This document shows, in pieces, positions 8,567 to 17,607 of a stretch of DNA of 64,000 nt. The stretch's first letter is position 1. Each line of letters begins with the position of its first letter. The notes beneath the pieces are model-generated. The model did no database searches. It worked only from the letters and a program-made list of their open reading frames with translations, and had not been told where the DNA came from. The stretch comes from Rhodocytophaga rosea. Lineage in GTDB: Bacteria > Bacteroidota > Bacteroidia > Cytophagales > 172606-1. The stretch is taken from the NCBI RefSeq assembly GCF_010119975.1, contig NZ_CP048222.1, forward strand, positions 5,742,501-5,806,500. The letters run 5' to 3'. A program made the translations under genes and the position numbers.

Positions 8567-9514
8567 TCAATAATTTATTGCTTTGGGCATTCCATAATTG
8601 GTAATCCATTCATACAGATATTCGGCATCAGCACGTTTGCATAACTCCGTACCGACATTCATAGTGGCAGCTGTTCCGCAGGCTACGCCAAAACGGATCA
8701 TTTCTTCCAACGAACGTCCTCTGGCCAGACTCAATACCATCCCTGCTACCATACTATCCCCGGCTCCAACGGTGCTCCGTTTGCGTACAGTGGGTGCAGG
8801 CACATGCATAGTTTTTTCTTTCGTCACCAGCATAGCACCGCCAGGCCCCAAAGAGACGGCTACTACTTCGCAATTTCCTCTCGCAATAATACTTCGGGCA
8901 TATTTTTCTACGCCATCTGTCTCTATACTTTCTACGCCGGCAAGTTTGCTGAGTTCACCCAGATTAGGTTTTAGCAAGTATACTCCTTCATTGGCAGCCA
9001 AAGCCAGTGGTTCTCCGGAAGTATCCAGAATAAAGCGGGCACCAATGCTTTTGGATATCCGTGCAATACGTGCGAAAAAATCTATAGGTAATCCCAGAGG
9101 AAGACTTCCGCTGGCTACAATGTAATCTGGTTTCGGATGAATACTGGTAAGTATATCCAGACAAGCCTGCCCTTCTGACTCACTTAATCTAGGGCCGGGC
9201 ATTCCAAACCTGAACTGGTGATTAGAAGATGATTCGACTACAATAAAGTTTTCCCTGGTCCAGTTGGCTACAGGAACAGAACTACAATGTACCCCTTCGT
9301 TTTCCAGCAAACTTTGCAGCAACATCCCGGTATGACCTCCGGCCGGGAATATGGCCAGTGATTCTCCTCCTAATTTCCGGATGGCCCGGGAAACATTTAT
9401 ACCACCACCCCCGGCTTCAAACTTTGGTGTTTCACAACGGAGTTTATGTTCGGGCGCAATACGGTCGACGATAGTACTTTTATCTATGGCCGGATTCAGG
9501 GTGAGCGTTACAAT
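8567..9514 (-). pseudogene. pfkB: 6-phosphofructokinase II (PfkB), 5' end severed by an IS
   Basis: Ribokinase-family phosphofructokinase close to E. coli PfkB. It shows KLRCETPKFEAGGGGINVSRA, AIFPAGGHTGMLLQSLLENE, DTSGEPL, KPNLGELS and the C-terminal catalytic motif TVGAGDSMVAGM. The 5' end is cut by an IS3-family element. The ATG and next two codons now lie beyond the IS at 10784-10792. Joining the flanks with one target copy restores MQSIVTLTLNPAIDK in frame. In the present state an in-frame stop lies in the IS just upstream, and the first internal ATG is at 9325. A product from there would lack about 65 residues, including the sugar-binding GGGG motif. The gene is therefore very probably inactive, although the rest of the frame is intact, which points to a recent insertion. 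Confidence 0.9.
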
Positions 9515-9592
9515 AGATTATAGTGTACCCCAAAAATGGGACAGATAGTTAAGATGGAAACTAATAACTTAACTATTTGAAAAATACAACTA

Positions 9593-9880
9593 ATGGAAAA
9601 CAAACGCAAGCGCTACTCAGCCGAGTTTAAGTTCAAAGTAGCTTTAGAGGCTGTTAAAGAAAGACAAACGATAAGTGAGCTGACAGCAAAGTTCGGAGTA
9701 CATTCTACCCAAATAGGTCTTTGGAAAAAGCAACTTTTGCAAGAGGGGATGGAAGTCTTTAAAGAAGAAACCAAAGGGAAAAAAGAAAATCAGCAATCAT
9801 TGTTAGACCGACTATACCAGCAGATTGGCCAGTTACAGGTAGAACTTGACTGGCTTAAAAAAAAATCAGGTGTGGGATAA
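9593..9880 (+). CDS. IS3 transposase subunit OrfA
   Basis: A 95-residue DNA-binding subunit. The helix-turn-helix reads KRYSAEFKFKVALEAVKERQTISELTAKFGVHSTQIGLWKKQ, followed by a leucine-zipper-like tail (LLDRLYQQIGQLQVELDWLKKK) used for multimerisation. Its end overlaps orfB at a run of nine A. As in other IS3 elements the active enzyme should be an OrfAB fusion made by frame change, but here orfB is in the +1 frame rather than the usual -1 frame. Confidence 0.92.
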   Translation: MENKRKRYSAEFKFKVALEAVKERQTISELTAKFGVHSTQIGLWKKQLLQEGMEVFKEETKGKKENQQSLLDRLYQQIGQLQVELDWLKKKSGVG

Positions 9881-10724
9881 TTCTCAGAAACGATTGCTAA
9901 TAGATCCGACCCATTCCGGTCTCAGTATCGCAAGGCAGTGTGAACTGCTGGGCTTACATCGTTCGGGATATTATTACCGACCTTGCGAAGAAAGTGAGGA
10001 AAACCTATTGCTAATGCGTCTGTTAGACGAACAGTACATGGACACTCCCTATTATGGCATTCGGCGAATGCAGTGGTTTCTAGGACAGAAAGGTTATCAG
10101 GTAAATCATAAGAGAGTTTCCAGATTGCTTAGGACAATGGGGTTAGAAGCAGTTTATCCTAAGCCAAACTTGAGTAAAGCAAATCCGACACATAAAATTT
10201 ATCCCTACCTGTTGAGAGGAGTAAAAATAAAGCAAGTCAATCAGGTATGGAGTACAGATATCACTTATATCCCAATGGCCAAAGGATTCATGTATTTAGT
10301 AGCCGTCATGGATTGGTACTCTAGGTTTGTATTAGCCTGGCAGTTAAGCAACTCATTAGAAGTAGATTTTTGTCTGGATGCATTAGAAAGCTCTTTTCAA
10401 TACGGAAAGCCACAGATTTTCAACTCAGATCAGGGATCGCAGTTTACAGCTACGGCTTTTACTGATAAGTTATCAACTAGAGACATTCGTATTTCTATGG
10501 ATGGCAGAGGTAGAGCTTTAGATAATGTTTTTATTGAACGATTGTGGCGCAATGTTAAATATGAATACGTATATTTATGTGCTCCCATTAATGGAAAGGA
10601 ACTTTGGTCGGGTATCGATCAATACTTTACCCGCTATAACTATCAGCGGCCACATCAGTCGTTAGATTACCTTACTCCTGCTCAGGTATATTTTCAGACC
10701 AACACAGGAAAAGTGCAAATATAG
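9846..10724 (+). CDS. IS3 transposase subunit OrfB (DDE integrase)
   Basis: A 292-residue catalytic subunit. It has an HTH_21-like region (YGIRRMQWFLGQKGYQVNHKRVSRLLR) and a retroviral-type integrase core with all three acidic residues: Asp in STDITYI, Asp in NSDQGSQFT, and Glu in NVFIERLWRNVKYE. The first available start is a TTG inside orfA at 9846, so most product probably arises as a fusion through the A9 tract. The protein looks intact. Confidence 0.93.
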   Translation: MTGLKKNQVWDNSQKRLLIDPTHSGLSIARQCELLGLHRSGYYYRPCEESEENLLLMRLLDEQYMDTPYYGIRRMQWFLGQKGYQVNHKRVSRLLRTMGLEAVYPKPNLSKANPTHKIYPYLLRGVKIKQVNQVWSTDITYIPMAKGFMYLVAVMDWYSRFVLAWQLSNSLEVDFCLDALESSFQYGKPQIFNSDQGSQFTATAFTDKLSTRDIRISMDGRGRALDNVFIERLWRNVKYEYVYLCAPINGKELWSGIDQYFTRYNYQRPHQSLDYLTPAQVYFQTNTGKVQI

Positions 10725-10792
10725 TGAGAAACTTATCCATCTTATTTCTCACCGATTGCTGTCCGAACATCAGGGTACACCTCAGATTGCAT

Positions 10793-11119
10793 GGATCAAT
10801 AAATGTTTTGTTTAACAAAAATATGATTTGTAAATTAGATTACTATTTTTCAATCAGCTTCTAAAATTTTTAATTACAGTAAATTTAATACGGTTATGCA
10901 ATAGACATAACATTGTATTATATTAGTGACTGTACACTTAATGTCTACTTTCTATTTTTGCTTAGTGACTAAATTTAACTTATTTCGCTTAAAAAATTTG
11001 TTATAAACTTTTGGCTTACATTCCTTTACAATCTACACTAATAGGGTATTAAGGAGTAAGAATTATCCTATCTATTCTATTCAGGTTTCTATTACAAACA
11101 CGCTGCAAACTTTACTTTT
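10793..11119. other. AT-rich intergenic region
   Basis: About 330 bp between the IS and the next gene. It should hold the original pfkB promoter on the minus strand and the promoter of the 11120 gene. TATTTTTG at 10953-10960 resembles a -7 box but has no convincing -33 partner. No gene, RNA or strong repeat is seen. Confidence 0.5.
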
Positions 11120-11998
11120 ATGATTGTCAACGACTACGTCTACACCCCTCAACACAAGGTGCTTCAAAGGGAGCTTTATTTTTTATCAAGGTACGCTTTG
11201 CTGTACTTAAAAAATGGATTCAGCCACAAAACCATTTTATTTTACCCACAACTTCCTCTCTGGGAAACTGAAATATTTAAGATTATTAAGTCGCTGGACT
11301 ATAATATTACCAATAATCCACATCAGAAATTTGATATGGTATTTAATTGGGAAGATATAACCTTCCGTAATGAATATCCATTGTTGAAGGAATTAAGTAA
11401 ACGCTATCCTATAATTAATTACAATTGCCATGACATAAGTAAAAAACGAGTGGAGGCAGTATTTCAGGAAATATTTGGTTACAGTTCGTTTGTAGATCCC
11501 ACCACACATCAGGGAGTTTGTGTGCAGAAGAATGATTTAAATGCCAAACATGATGGAAAGATCATCCAATGCCCAATTAAACATATAGAACCTGAGTACA
11601 TTTACCAGAAATTATTAAGCTTTGAAACAGCTGATAAGCTGGTTGCAGATTACCGGATACCTATTTTCGGCTCTATTATTCCTTTTCTGGTCATTCGATA
11701 TAAGCAGCCTGATACACGTTTTACAAAAGTTGTCCGGGTTTCAGTAGTTGATCCCACAGATTTGTTATCGAAAGAAGAGCTGGAAAACATCAGGCTTTTC
11801 TGTCAGAAAATTGGTTTGCAATATGGGGAACTTGATATGATCCGGAATAAGGAAGATGGCCGGCTTTATATTCTCGATGCCAATAATACCCCCTGGAGCC
11901 CTCCAACTTCGGTGGAGTTGAGTAAAGAACAACGGCAATTAATGTTACGTAAAGGAGTAGAAGCATTCCGACATAGCTTTCTTACATCTTTATCTTGA
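11120..11998 (+). CDS. ATP-grasp-like protein, hypothetical
   Basis: A 292-residue protein without a signal peptide or membrane helix. The C-terminal part (about 205-270) resembles an ATP-grasp active site: LQYGELDMIRNKEDGRLYILDANNTPWSPP has the E-x-D...D-x-N spacing of metal-binding residues, and a basic stretch (TRFTKVVRV) precedes it. The N-terminal half is not recognised. If the call is right the enzyme would ligate a carboxylate to an amine or thiol. The substrate is unknown and neighbours do not help. The family call is moderate. Confidence 0.6.
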   Translation: MIVNDYVYTPQHKVLQRELYFLSRYALLYLKNGFSHKTILFYPQLPLWETEIFKIIKSLDYNITNNPHQKFDMVFNWEDITFRNEYPLLKELSKRYPIINYNCHDISKKRVEAVFQEIFGYSSFVDPTTHQGVCVQKNDLNAKHDGKIIQCPIKHIEPEYIYQKLLSFETADKLVADYRIPIFGSIIPFLVIRYKQPDTRFTKVVRVSVVDPTDLLSKEELENIRLFCQKIGLQYGELDMIRNKEDGRLYILDANNTPWSPPTSVELSKEQRQLMLRKGVEAFRHSFLTSLS

Positions 11999-12042
11999 GT
12001 TTTATAGTGAAATTATTTTGAAGAGTTGTCTATTGCTAAACA

Positions 12043-12073
12043 AAACAGGCCAGATCTAAAGTATGGCCTGTTT
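12043..12073. terminator. Bidirectional terminator between the ATP-grasp-like gene and uvrB
   Basis: A perfect 10-bp stem, AAACAGGCCA / TGGCCTGTTT, lies between two convergent genes. A-rich and T-rich flanks would let it act in both directions. Confidence 0.75.
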
Positions 12074-12115
12074 GTTAGATTTAAGTAGGTATTTAGCACT
12101 TACATAGTTTAGCTA

Positions 12116-14137
12116 TTATCTGTTCTGGTGCATTTTCTTGAGATCCATCAATTCATCCCGCAGACGGGCTGCCTCCATAAAATCAAGTTCTTTGGCGGCT
12201 TTCTCCATCGATTTCTGCGTTTTTTGAATCAGTTTCTCCAGTTGTTCTTTGTTCATATAAGCTACTACCGGATCGGCGGCTACGCTGTGTTCCTCTGGTT
12301 CCACATAGTAATTTTTCATCACTTTGTTGGAATCAGCGACCCTGGTCTGGTTCATAATGGCATCTTTTGATTTCAGTACTGTTTTAGGCGTAATGTTATT
12401 CGCCTCATTATGTTCCTGCTGAATTTGCCGGCGACGGTAGGTTTCATCAATAGCTCCCCGCATAGAACCGGTAATTCTATCAGCATACATAATTACTTTG
12501 CCTCTGTCGTTCCTCGCTGCCCGTCCAATGGTCTGGATCAGCGACCGGTTATCCCGGAGAAATCCTTCTTTATCGGCATCCATAATAGCCACCAGGGAAA
12601 CTTCTGGTAAATCCAGACCTTCCCGCAGCAAGTTTACGCCTACCAGTACATCGATCACACCCAGGCGCAATTCCCGCAGAATTTCAACCCGGTCCAGGGT
12701 TTTTACTTCCGAGTGAATATAGCGGCTCTTGATATTAAGTTTATCCAGGTATTTGCTTAACTCTTCGGCCATCCGTTTGGTAAGCGTAGTGACCAGTACC
12801 CGTTCGCTCAATTTAATCCGTTCTTCTATTTCATCCAGCAGGTCATCAATCTGGTTGAGACTCGGACGTACTTCTATTTCAGGATCAATCAAGCCGGTAG
12901 GGCGGATAATCTGTTCTACGACCACGCCTTCAGAACGACGCAGTTCATAGTCGCCGGGAGTAGCGCTTACATAAATTACCTGATTGGTGAGGTCTTCAAA
13001 TTCATTAAATGTTAACGGCCGGTTATCCAGGGCAGAAGGCAAACGGAACCCAAAATCCACTAGATTTACTTTTCTGGAACGGTCACCGCCCCACATGGCC
13101 CTGATCTGCGGAAGGGTAACATGGCTTTCGTCAATTACTAATAAATAATCGTCAGGAAAATAATCGAGCAGGCAGAATGGCCGGGCTCCTGGTAAACGAC
13201 GGTCAAAGTAACGGGAATAATTTTCAATACCGGAACAATAGCCCAGTTCCCGCATCATTTCCATATCGAATTCAGTGCGTTCTTTAATCCGGTTGGATTC
13301 CAGGTAACGGCCTTCGTGCTCAAATAGCTTAATTTGCGATACCAGATCATCCTGAATTTCACGGATGGCCGTATGTAACACATCTTTTCCGGTTACAAAC
13401 AGGTTGGCCGGATAAATAGTAACCGTTTTTTCTTCGCCTAGTTTTTTGCCGGTAGCCGGGTCGATACGCTGAATGGCTTCAATTTCGTCGCCGAAAAAGA
13501 AAACACGGTAAGCAAAATCGGCATACGCTATAAAAATATCTACAGTATCACCTTTTACCCGGAAATTCCCGCGCTTGAATTCCATTTCGGTACGGCTGTA
13601 TAAAATATCGACCAGGGAAAACAGAAAACGGTTCCGGCTGACAACATCGCCTTGTGAAATGCGGATCACGTTTTTGCCAAACTCTTCCGGATTGCCAATA
13701 CCATAAATACACGAAACAGAAGCCACTACAATTACGTCTCTCCGGCCCGACATAAGGGAGGAAGTAGCGCTCAAGCGGAGTTTTTCGATTTCTTCATTGA
13801 TGGAAAGGTCTTTTTCGATATAGGTATTGGTGGTAGCAATGTAGGCTTCCGGCTGATAATAATCGTAATACGAGATGAAATACTCTACGGCATTATCCGG
13901 AAAGAATTGTTTAAACTCGCCGTACAACTGGGCGGCCAGGGTTTTATTGTGACTCAATACCAGAGTTGGTTTCTGTACCTGCTGAATCACATTGGCGATG
14001 GTAAATGTTTTGCCTGAACCGGTTACGCCTAATAAGGTTTGTGATGGCTCACCTTCATTAAGGCCACGAACTAATTGGTTTATGGCTTGCGGCTGGTCGC
14101 CGGTGGGCACATATTCTGAAGTGATATTGAAACTCAT
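12116..14137 (-). CDS. uvrB: UvrABC excinuclease subunit B
   Basis: DNA-damage recognition helicase of nucleotide excision repair; it receives DNA from UvrA and forms the pre-incision complex with UvrC. The length (673 residues) is normal. Visible parts are the Walker A (GVTGSGKT, about 37-44), the beta-hairpin region ([21 protein letters not shown]), the DESHVTLPQ motif, helicase motifs V/VI ([19 protein letters not shown] and QTIGRAARN), and the C-terminal UVR domain ([19 protein letters not shown]) that contacts UvrC. It appears monocistronic. Confidence 0.98.
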   Translation of the reverse strand: MSFNITSEYVPTGDQPQAINQLVRGLNEGEPSQTLLGVTGSGKTFTIANVIQQVQKPTLVLSHNKTLAAQLYGEFKQFFPDNAVEYFISYYDYYQPEAYIATTNTYIEKDLSINEEIEKLRLSATSSLMSGRRDVIVVASVSCIYGIGNPEEFGKNVIRISQGDVVSRNRFLFSLVDILYSRTEMEFKRGNFRVKGDTVDIFIAYADFAYRVFFFGDEIEAIQRIDPATGKKLGEEKTVTIYPANLFVTGKDVLHTAIREIQDDLVSQIKLFEHEGRYLESNRIKERTEFDMEMMRELGYCSGIENYSRYFDRRLPGARPFCLLDYFPDDYLLVIDESHVTLPQIRAMWGGDRSRKVNLVDFGFRLPSALDNRPLTFNEFEDLTNQVIYVSATPGDYELRRSEGVVVEQIIRPTGLIDPEIEVRPSLNQIDDLLDEIEERIKLSERVLVTTLTKRMAEELSKYLDKLNIKSRYIHSEVKTLDRVEILRELRLGVIDVLVGVNLLREGLDLPEVSLVAIMDADKEGFLRDNRSLIQTIGRAARNDRGKVIMYADRITGSMRGAIDETYRRRQIQQEHNEANNITPKTVLKSKDAIMNQTRVADSNKVMKNYYVEPEEHSVAADPVVAYMNKEQLEKLIQKTQKSMEKAAKELDFMEAARLRDELMDLKKMHQNR

Positions 14138-14210
14138 GCAGGAAAAAGTGCTTTAGATTAGGTTGAATGTGTATTGTATAACACCAAAAAGATGGGAAAA
14201 GTTAGTCTGA

Positions 14211-14951
14211 TCAGAATATAAAACCTGCTCGGATGGATACTCTTTTAAATGTAGATTTTTCGATGATGCCTTCTCCGGGAGTGCCAAAACTGGTAATTCT
14301 GCGAACCTCCTGATGCCGGTAGCCGACATTTACGATAAAGGCACTTCTTCTGCCCATTCGCAAACTTACCCCAATTGCAGGATTCACCATCAGGCCGCCT
14401 TCCGAATTATCTGCCGAATTGAAAATATGGCTATAAAATCCATATCCGGCATCGAGCATGTACAAAGGAGAAATTGGTTTGTTGAATAAAGTGCCATGCA
14501 GGCGTAAATACACGGGTGTTATGGTATAAGAGTTATAGGCGTCAATACCAACTCCGGCCCCAATGGCTAATTCCGGGCGCAATTGCAGGCTATTTACCAT
14601 TTGCAAGCTATAACTAACTGTACGCTGGTTTGCACCTATAGAATTTCCTTTGGGCGTACGGCCAATTAATAGACCATTCTCTAAGGTAAACCGGTAACCG
14701 GTTTGTTTGTAAGCAATGACAGGTTTTTCTTTGGTAACTCCCTTTGCCTCTAAGGCAGGAAAAACAAATATATTTCCACCAGTAATTTCGATCTTAATGG
14801 TATCTGCATTCAACTCAGTCAATTTGCCCCGCAATATGCTTCCGTTTTTCAGGTACAATACATCCTGCATTTGCCGCTGGGCGTATACTTGCGGGCAAGT
14901 CAGGAAGCAGAAAATGAGAAATAGAATTAGTCGGAGAAGAGTGGTTTGCAT
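14211..14951 (-). CDS. Secreted outer-membrane beta-barrel-like protein, hypothetical
   Basis: A 246-residue protein with a clear signal peptide (hydrophobic LLRLILFLIFCFLTC, cleavage near VYA-QRQ). A short N-terminal part (DVLYLKNGSILRGKLTELNADTIKIE) resembles small beta modules found before barrels in Bacteroidota. The rest alternates polar and hydrophobic residues (VSYSLQMVNSLQLRPELAIG, YLRLHGTLF, SAFIVNVGYRHQEV) and ends in Phe (RAGFIF), as outer-membrane barrels do. No enzyme motif is seen. A 13-bp inverted repeat lies just upstream. Confidence 0.65.
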   Translation of the reverse strand: MQTTLLRLILFLIFCFLTCPQVYAQRQMQDVLYLKNGSILRGKLTELNADTIKIEITGGNIFVFPALEAKGVTKEKPVIAYKQTGYRFTLENGLLIGRTPKGNSIGANQRTVSYSLQMVNSLQLRPELAIGAGVGIDAYNSYTITPVYLRLHGTLFNKPISPLYMLDAGYGFYSHIFNSADNSEGGLMVNPAIGVSLRMGRRSAFIVNVGYRHQEVRRITSFGTPGEGIIEKSTFKRVSIRAGFIF

Positions 14952-14971
14952 AGTGAAAAGGAATGTGAAAC

Positions 14972-15011
14972 CGGATTATAAAGTGATAAGTGAAGATTAC
15001 TTTATAATCCG
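14972..15011. repeat. 13-bp perfect inverted repeat upstream of the barrel gene
   Basis: CGGATTATAAAGT (14972-14984) and its exact complement (14999-15011) flank a 14-bp spacer, starting 21 bp upstream of the ATG at 14951. There is no T-run on either side, so a terminator is unlikely. It could be an operator or a leader hairpin. Confidence 0.55.
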
Positions 15012-15068
15012 TAAGATACAATATTACAGGCGTATCTCCATACTGAATTTACATTCCTTTACCTGATT

Positions 15069-15190
15069 CTATGCTGTCTCTTCCTGCTCAATATCATTGA
15101 TATTATACCAGTCGATATCTTTTAATCAATACATTACAACGGCCAGCGTCAATAGCAGGCCTATGTCTCAGCAGAAGGACTTTTGCTTGT
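15069..15190 (-). pseudogene. Remnant of a second creD (3' end only)
   Basis: Positions 15081-15165 align without gaps to 16053-16137 of creD at about 68 of 85 bases. The creD frame reads IGLLLTLAVVMY, a stop, LKDIDWYNINDIEQEETA, a stop. Most differences from creD are synonymous third-position changes, so this was a selected paralogue before decay, not a fresh duplication. Similarity continues weakly to about 15190 through a small deletion that shifts the frame. The rest of the copy is absent, and the lipoprotein gene 15210-16013 now lies between the remnant and intact creD. Confidence 0.75.
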
Positions 15191-15209
15191 GCATTTTATG
15201 CATTTGCAA

Positions 15210-16013
15210 TTATTGTATTTCATATTCATATAACCTAAGATTCATTGTATCACGGTCATACCCATTGCTCTTGGAAGTATAAATTTCATAAGATTCTACA
15301 GGCATTTTGTTATTGTCATACTTGAAAATATATTCACTATTCATCAGTGTATCAAGGTTTGCTTGTATATAGGTATACTTTATTAGATTATTAGGACATG
15401 CGTAGCCAATCAAATCTATTTCCGTATACTTCTCATGTATAGGATCGACTCTAAAGAATGGATTTTTCTTATCATCATATTCGTAACAGCTTTTTGCTTC
15501 TTCTATGCCATCATTGAAATGAGTAGCCTTTTTGATATTCCCTAGATTATCATATTCATATTTAACGATGGATGATGCCTTATTCACTTGAATTACCCTA
15601 TTATTCAAATCATAAACGTATGTAACAACGCTATTTTCAGGAAGCAGGGTGGATTTTACGATCTTATTCGCTTCATAGTCATACTCTACATAATTTTTTT
15701 GAATAAGTGTATGATCAGTATTACTTTGAATTGTATAGTAATTAATTCTATCAACCAAATTATTATCATACTGATAATCAAACTTGTCAATTGTGGTATT
15801 ATCAAACTTATATTCCCTGCTAGAAAGACGGCCTGAGTTATTATAATGGTAATATCTGATTTGATCAGCATTCTGATGATAAATCACTCTTTTTAAATAG
15901 ATACCTGTAGGTATAGAATCCTTCTCCTTGTCACATCCAATCAAACTGACTAATAATAAAAGGATTGATAATTTAGTTGTACTTTTTACTGTTCTGTTGT
16001 AAGTAATTGACAT
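15210..16013 (-). CDS. Lipoprotein with YD/RHS-like repeats, hypothetical
   Basis: A 267-residue lipoprotein. The signal peptide ends in a lipobox (VSLIGC, Cys about 27). The body is built of repeated beta-strand pairs with tyrosine-aspartate steps (YHYNNSGRLSSREYKFDN, DYQYDNNLVDRINYY, YVYDLNNRVIQVNKASS, KYEYDNLGNIKKATHF) like RHS/YD repeats. It lacks the RHS core and any toxin domain. It is AT-rich compared with creD. It probably folds as a surface or periplasmic beta-structure; the role is unknown. It sits between creD and the creD remnant. Confidence 0.7.
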   Translation of the reverse strand: MSITYNRTVKSTTKLSILLLLVSLIGCDKEKDSIPTGIYLKRVIYHQNADQIRYYHYNNSGRLSSREYKFDNTTIDKFDYQYDNNLVDRINYYTIQSNTDHTLIQKNYVEYDYEANKIVKSTLLPENSVVTYVYDLNNRVIQVNKASSIVKYEYDNLGNIKKATHFNDGIEEAKSCYEYDDKKNPFFRVDPIHEKYTEIDLIGYACPNNLIKYTYIQANLDTLMNSEYIFKYDNNKMPVESYEIYTSKSNGYDRDTMNLRLYEYEIQ

Positions 16014-16040
16014 ATGGTTAAAAATTAAATGAAAAGGTTT

Positions 16041-17471
16041 TTACTCCGCTTTTTCCTGCTTCACCGCATTGATATTATACCAGTCAATGTCTTTTGATAA
16101 GTACATCACAACGGCCAGGATTAACAGTAGGCCAATGCTTCCAAGCAGTAAAGCATAGTCTTGTAACTGGAGTAAAGAATAGAAGAATCCATATAGAACA
16201 ACCAGAATGCCACTCACCAGGTAGGTAAGCTTGTTGCTTTTTAACACACTCTTGGCATAAAAAGTAATGAGCAGCAGAATACAGATACAACTGATTAGGT
16301 AAGCCAGATTAAAGCCCACATGTTCGGAAATAGAGAGCAACAGAATGTAAAATAGCGTAATGGCAAATCCGACCAGTAAGTATTGAATGGGATGGATGCG
16401 CTTTTTATTGAGCACTTCCACAAAGAAAAACGCCAGGAAGGTAATAAATATAAACATAATATTGTATTTGGCCGACCGCATGGTTTTCTGGTATTCATCA
16501 ATGGGTAAGAGCAATTTTACGCCAAAAGCTGCACTTTCCACATCTGAACTGCTCACTGATGTTACGGCATAATCGGTATACTCCTCATACTCATTATTGC
16601 GGTTTGGCTGGGTTTTGAAATTCGCAGAGGTGCCTTTCCATTGCTGTGAAAAATTCCGATTCAGGTGCAGCACTTTCCATTGGGCTGTAAATCCATCTGT
16701 ATTCACTTGCCGGTTGTCGGGTAAAAAAGCTCCGATAAAACTCGGATTATTCCAGTTAGAATGTAAATTGACTGTAGTTTCTTTGCCAACTGGTAAAAAG
16801 TGTAAATCCTTACTGCCATTCAGGTTAAGCTTGAAACTAAAGGTATATTTATCTTTTTCATCCAGATTGAGTGGCAAGCTAATGCCCGAAGCAAACACAT
16901 CTTTGGTTACAATACCAGGATTAAAGTAATAGGTGCTGTCGTTCCATTGTAAGGCTACTTTTTCTTTGATGCCTCGCATATCCGGAATACCAATGGAAAT
17001 AAAGGCATCCTGCAGTTGGAGTTTTTCTTTGGGTATTTTAAGCTCCCCATATTTAGGGTAACTGAAATGTCCTTTTGCTTCCAGTTGCGTATTGTACAGC
17101 ACTACCTCATAAATTCCCCGTTTGCGCACTTCAGGTTGTATGCGGCCATTAATAACAAGATCTTCAGGTAAAAAATGAGCATATTCAGTAATAGTTGAAA
17201 CTTTGCCTTTGGCATCTTCCAACACTACTTCATAAGGGATTGTTAATACCGGGCCGCCGATTGTCTGGCTGTCACCCCATTTGCCGCTTACTTCATCAAT
17301 CGCATCATCCCGGTAGCGTTCCCGTTCATAAATGAGAGAAGTGAGCATGGAAGAAGGAATGAGCAGAATCAGAATGAGAATGCCAATGGATATGAGCTTT
17401 AAGGTAATGGACGTTCGTGCCCAGTTATTGAACCGTTCAAAAATGGAGGGTTTTTCTAGTACCGGTTGCAT
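16041..17471 (-). CDS. creD: CreD-family inner membrane protein
   Basis: A 476-residue envelope protein. It has an N-terminal membrane helix (about 25-45), the conserved stretch MLTSLIYERERYRDDAIDEVSGKWGDSQTIGGPVL split over a large periplasmic domain (about 55-335), and five to six C-terminal helices (about 340-465). In other bacteria creD belongs to the CreBC/BlrAB envelope-stress regulon, but no such two-component genes are beside it here. It ends near a 3' duplicate (15069-15190). Confidence 0.9.
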   Translation of the reverse strand: MQPVLEKPSIFERFNNWARTSITLKLISIGILILILLIPSSMLTSLIYERERYRDDAIDEVSGKWGDSQTIGGPVLTIPYEVVLEDAKGKVSTITEYAHFLPEDLVINGRIQPEVRKRGIYEVVLYNTQLEAKGHFSYPKYGELKIPKEKLQLQDAFISIGIPDMRGIKEKVALQWNDSTYYFNPGIVTKDVFASGISLPLNLDEKDKYTFSFKLNLNGSKDLHFLPVGKETTVNLHSNWNNPSFIGAFLPDNRQVNTDGFTAQWKVLHLNRNFSQQWKGTSANFKTQPNRNNEYEEYTDYAVTSVSSSDVESAAFGVKLLLPIDEYQKTMRSAKYNIMFIFITFLAFFFVEVLNKKRIHPIQYLLVGFAITLFYILLLSISEHVGFNLAYLISCICILLLITFYAKSVLKSNKLTYLVSGILVVLYGFFYSLLQLQDYALLLGSIGLLLILAVVMYLSKDIDWYNINAVKQEKAE

Positions 17472-17607
17472 AAAGAAAAAATAGAAGTATTCTGTTAAAA
17501 ATAAAGTTTGGAATTGATTGAGTCATGAACAATATCATGCATGTAGATAGGCTACTTGTCTAAAAAGCTTGATTGATGTATGGATTTGGGAGTTAGCTAC
17601 AATTTAA

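Larger units (their letters stand above)
9520..10783 (+). mobile_element. IS3-family insertion sequence, 1264 bp
   Basis: Complete element with two overlapping transposase genes. The ends carry imperfect inverted repeats: GTGTACCC, an 8-bp variable stretch, then GGACAG at the left, mirrored at the right. Directly repeated AGATT (9515-9519 and 10784-10788) is the target duplication and fixes the borders. The insertion disrupts pfkB three codons after its start. An intact DDE motif and a perfect target duplication suggest a recent, perhaps still mobile, copy. Confidence 0.93.
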
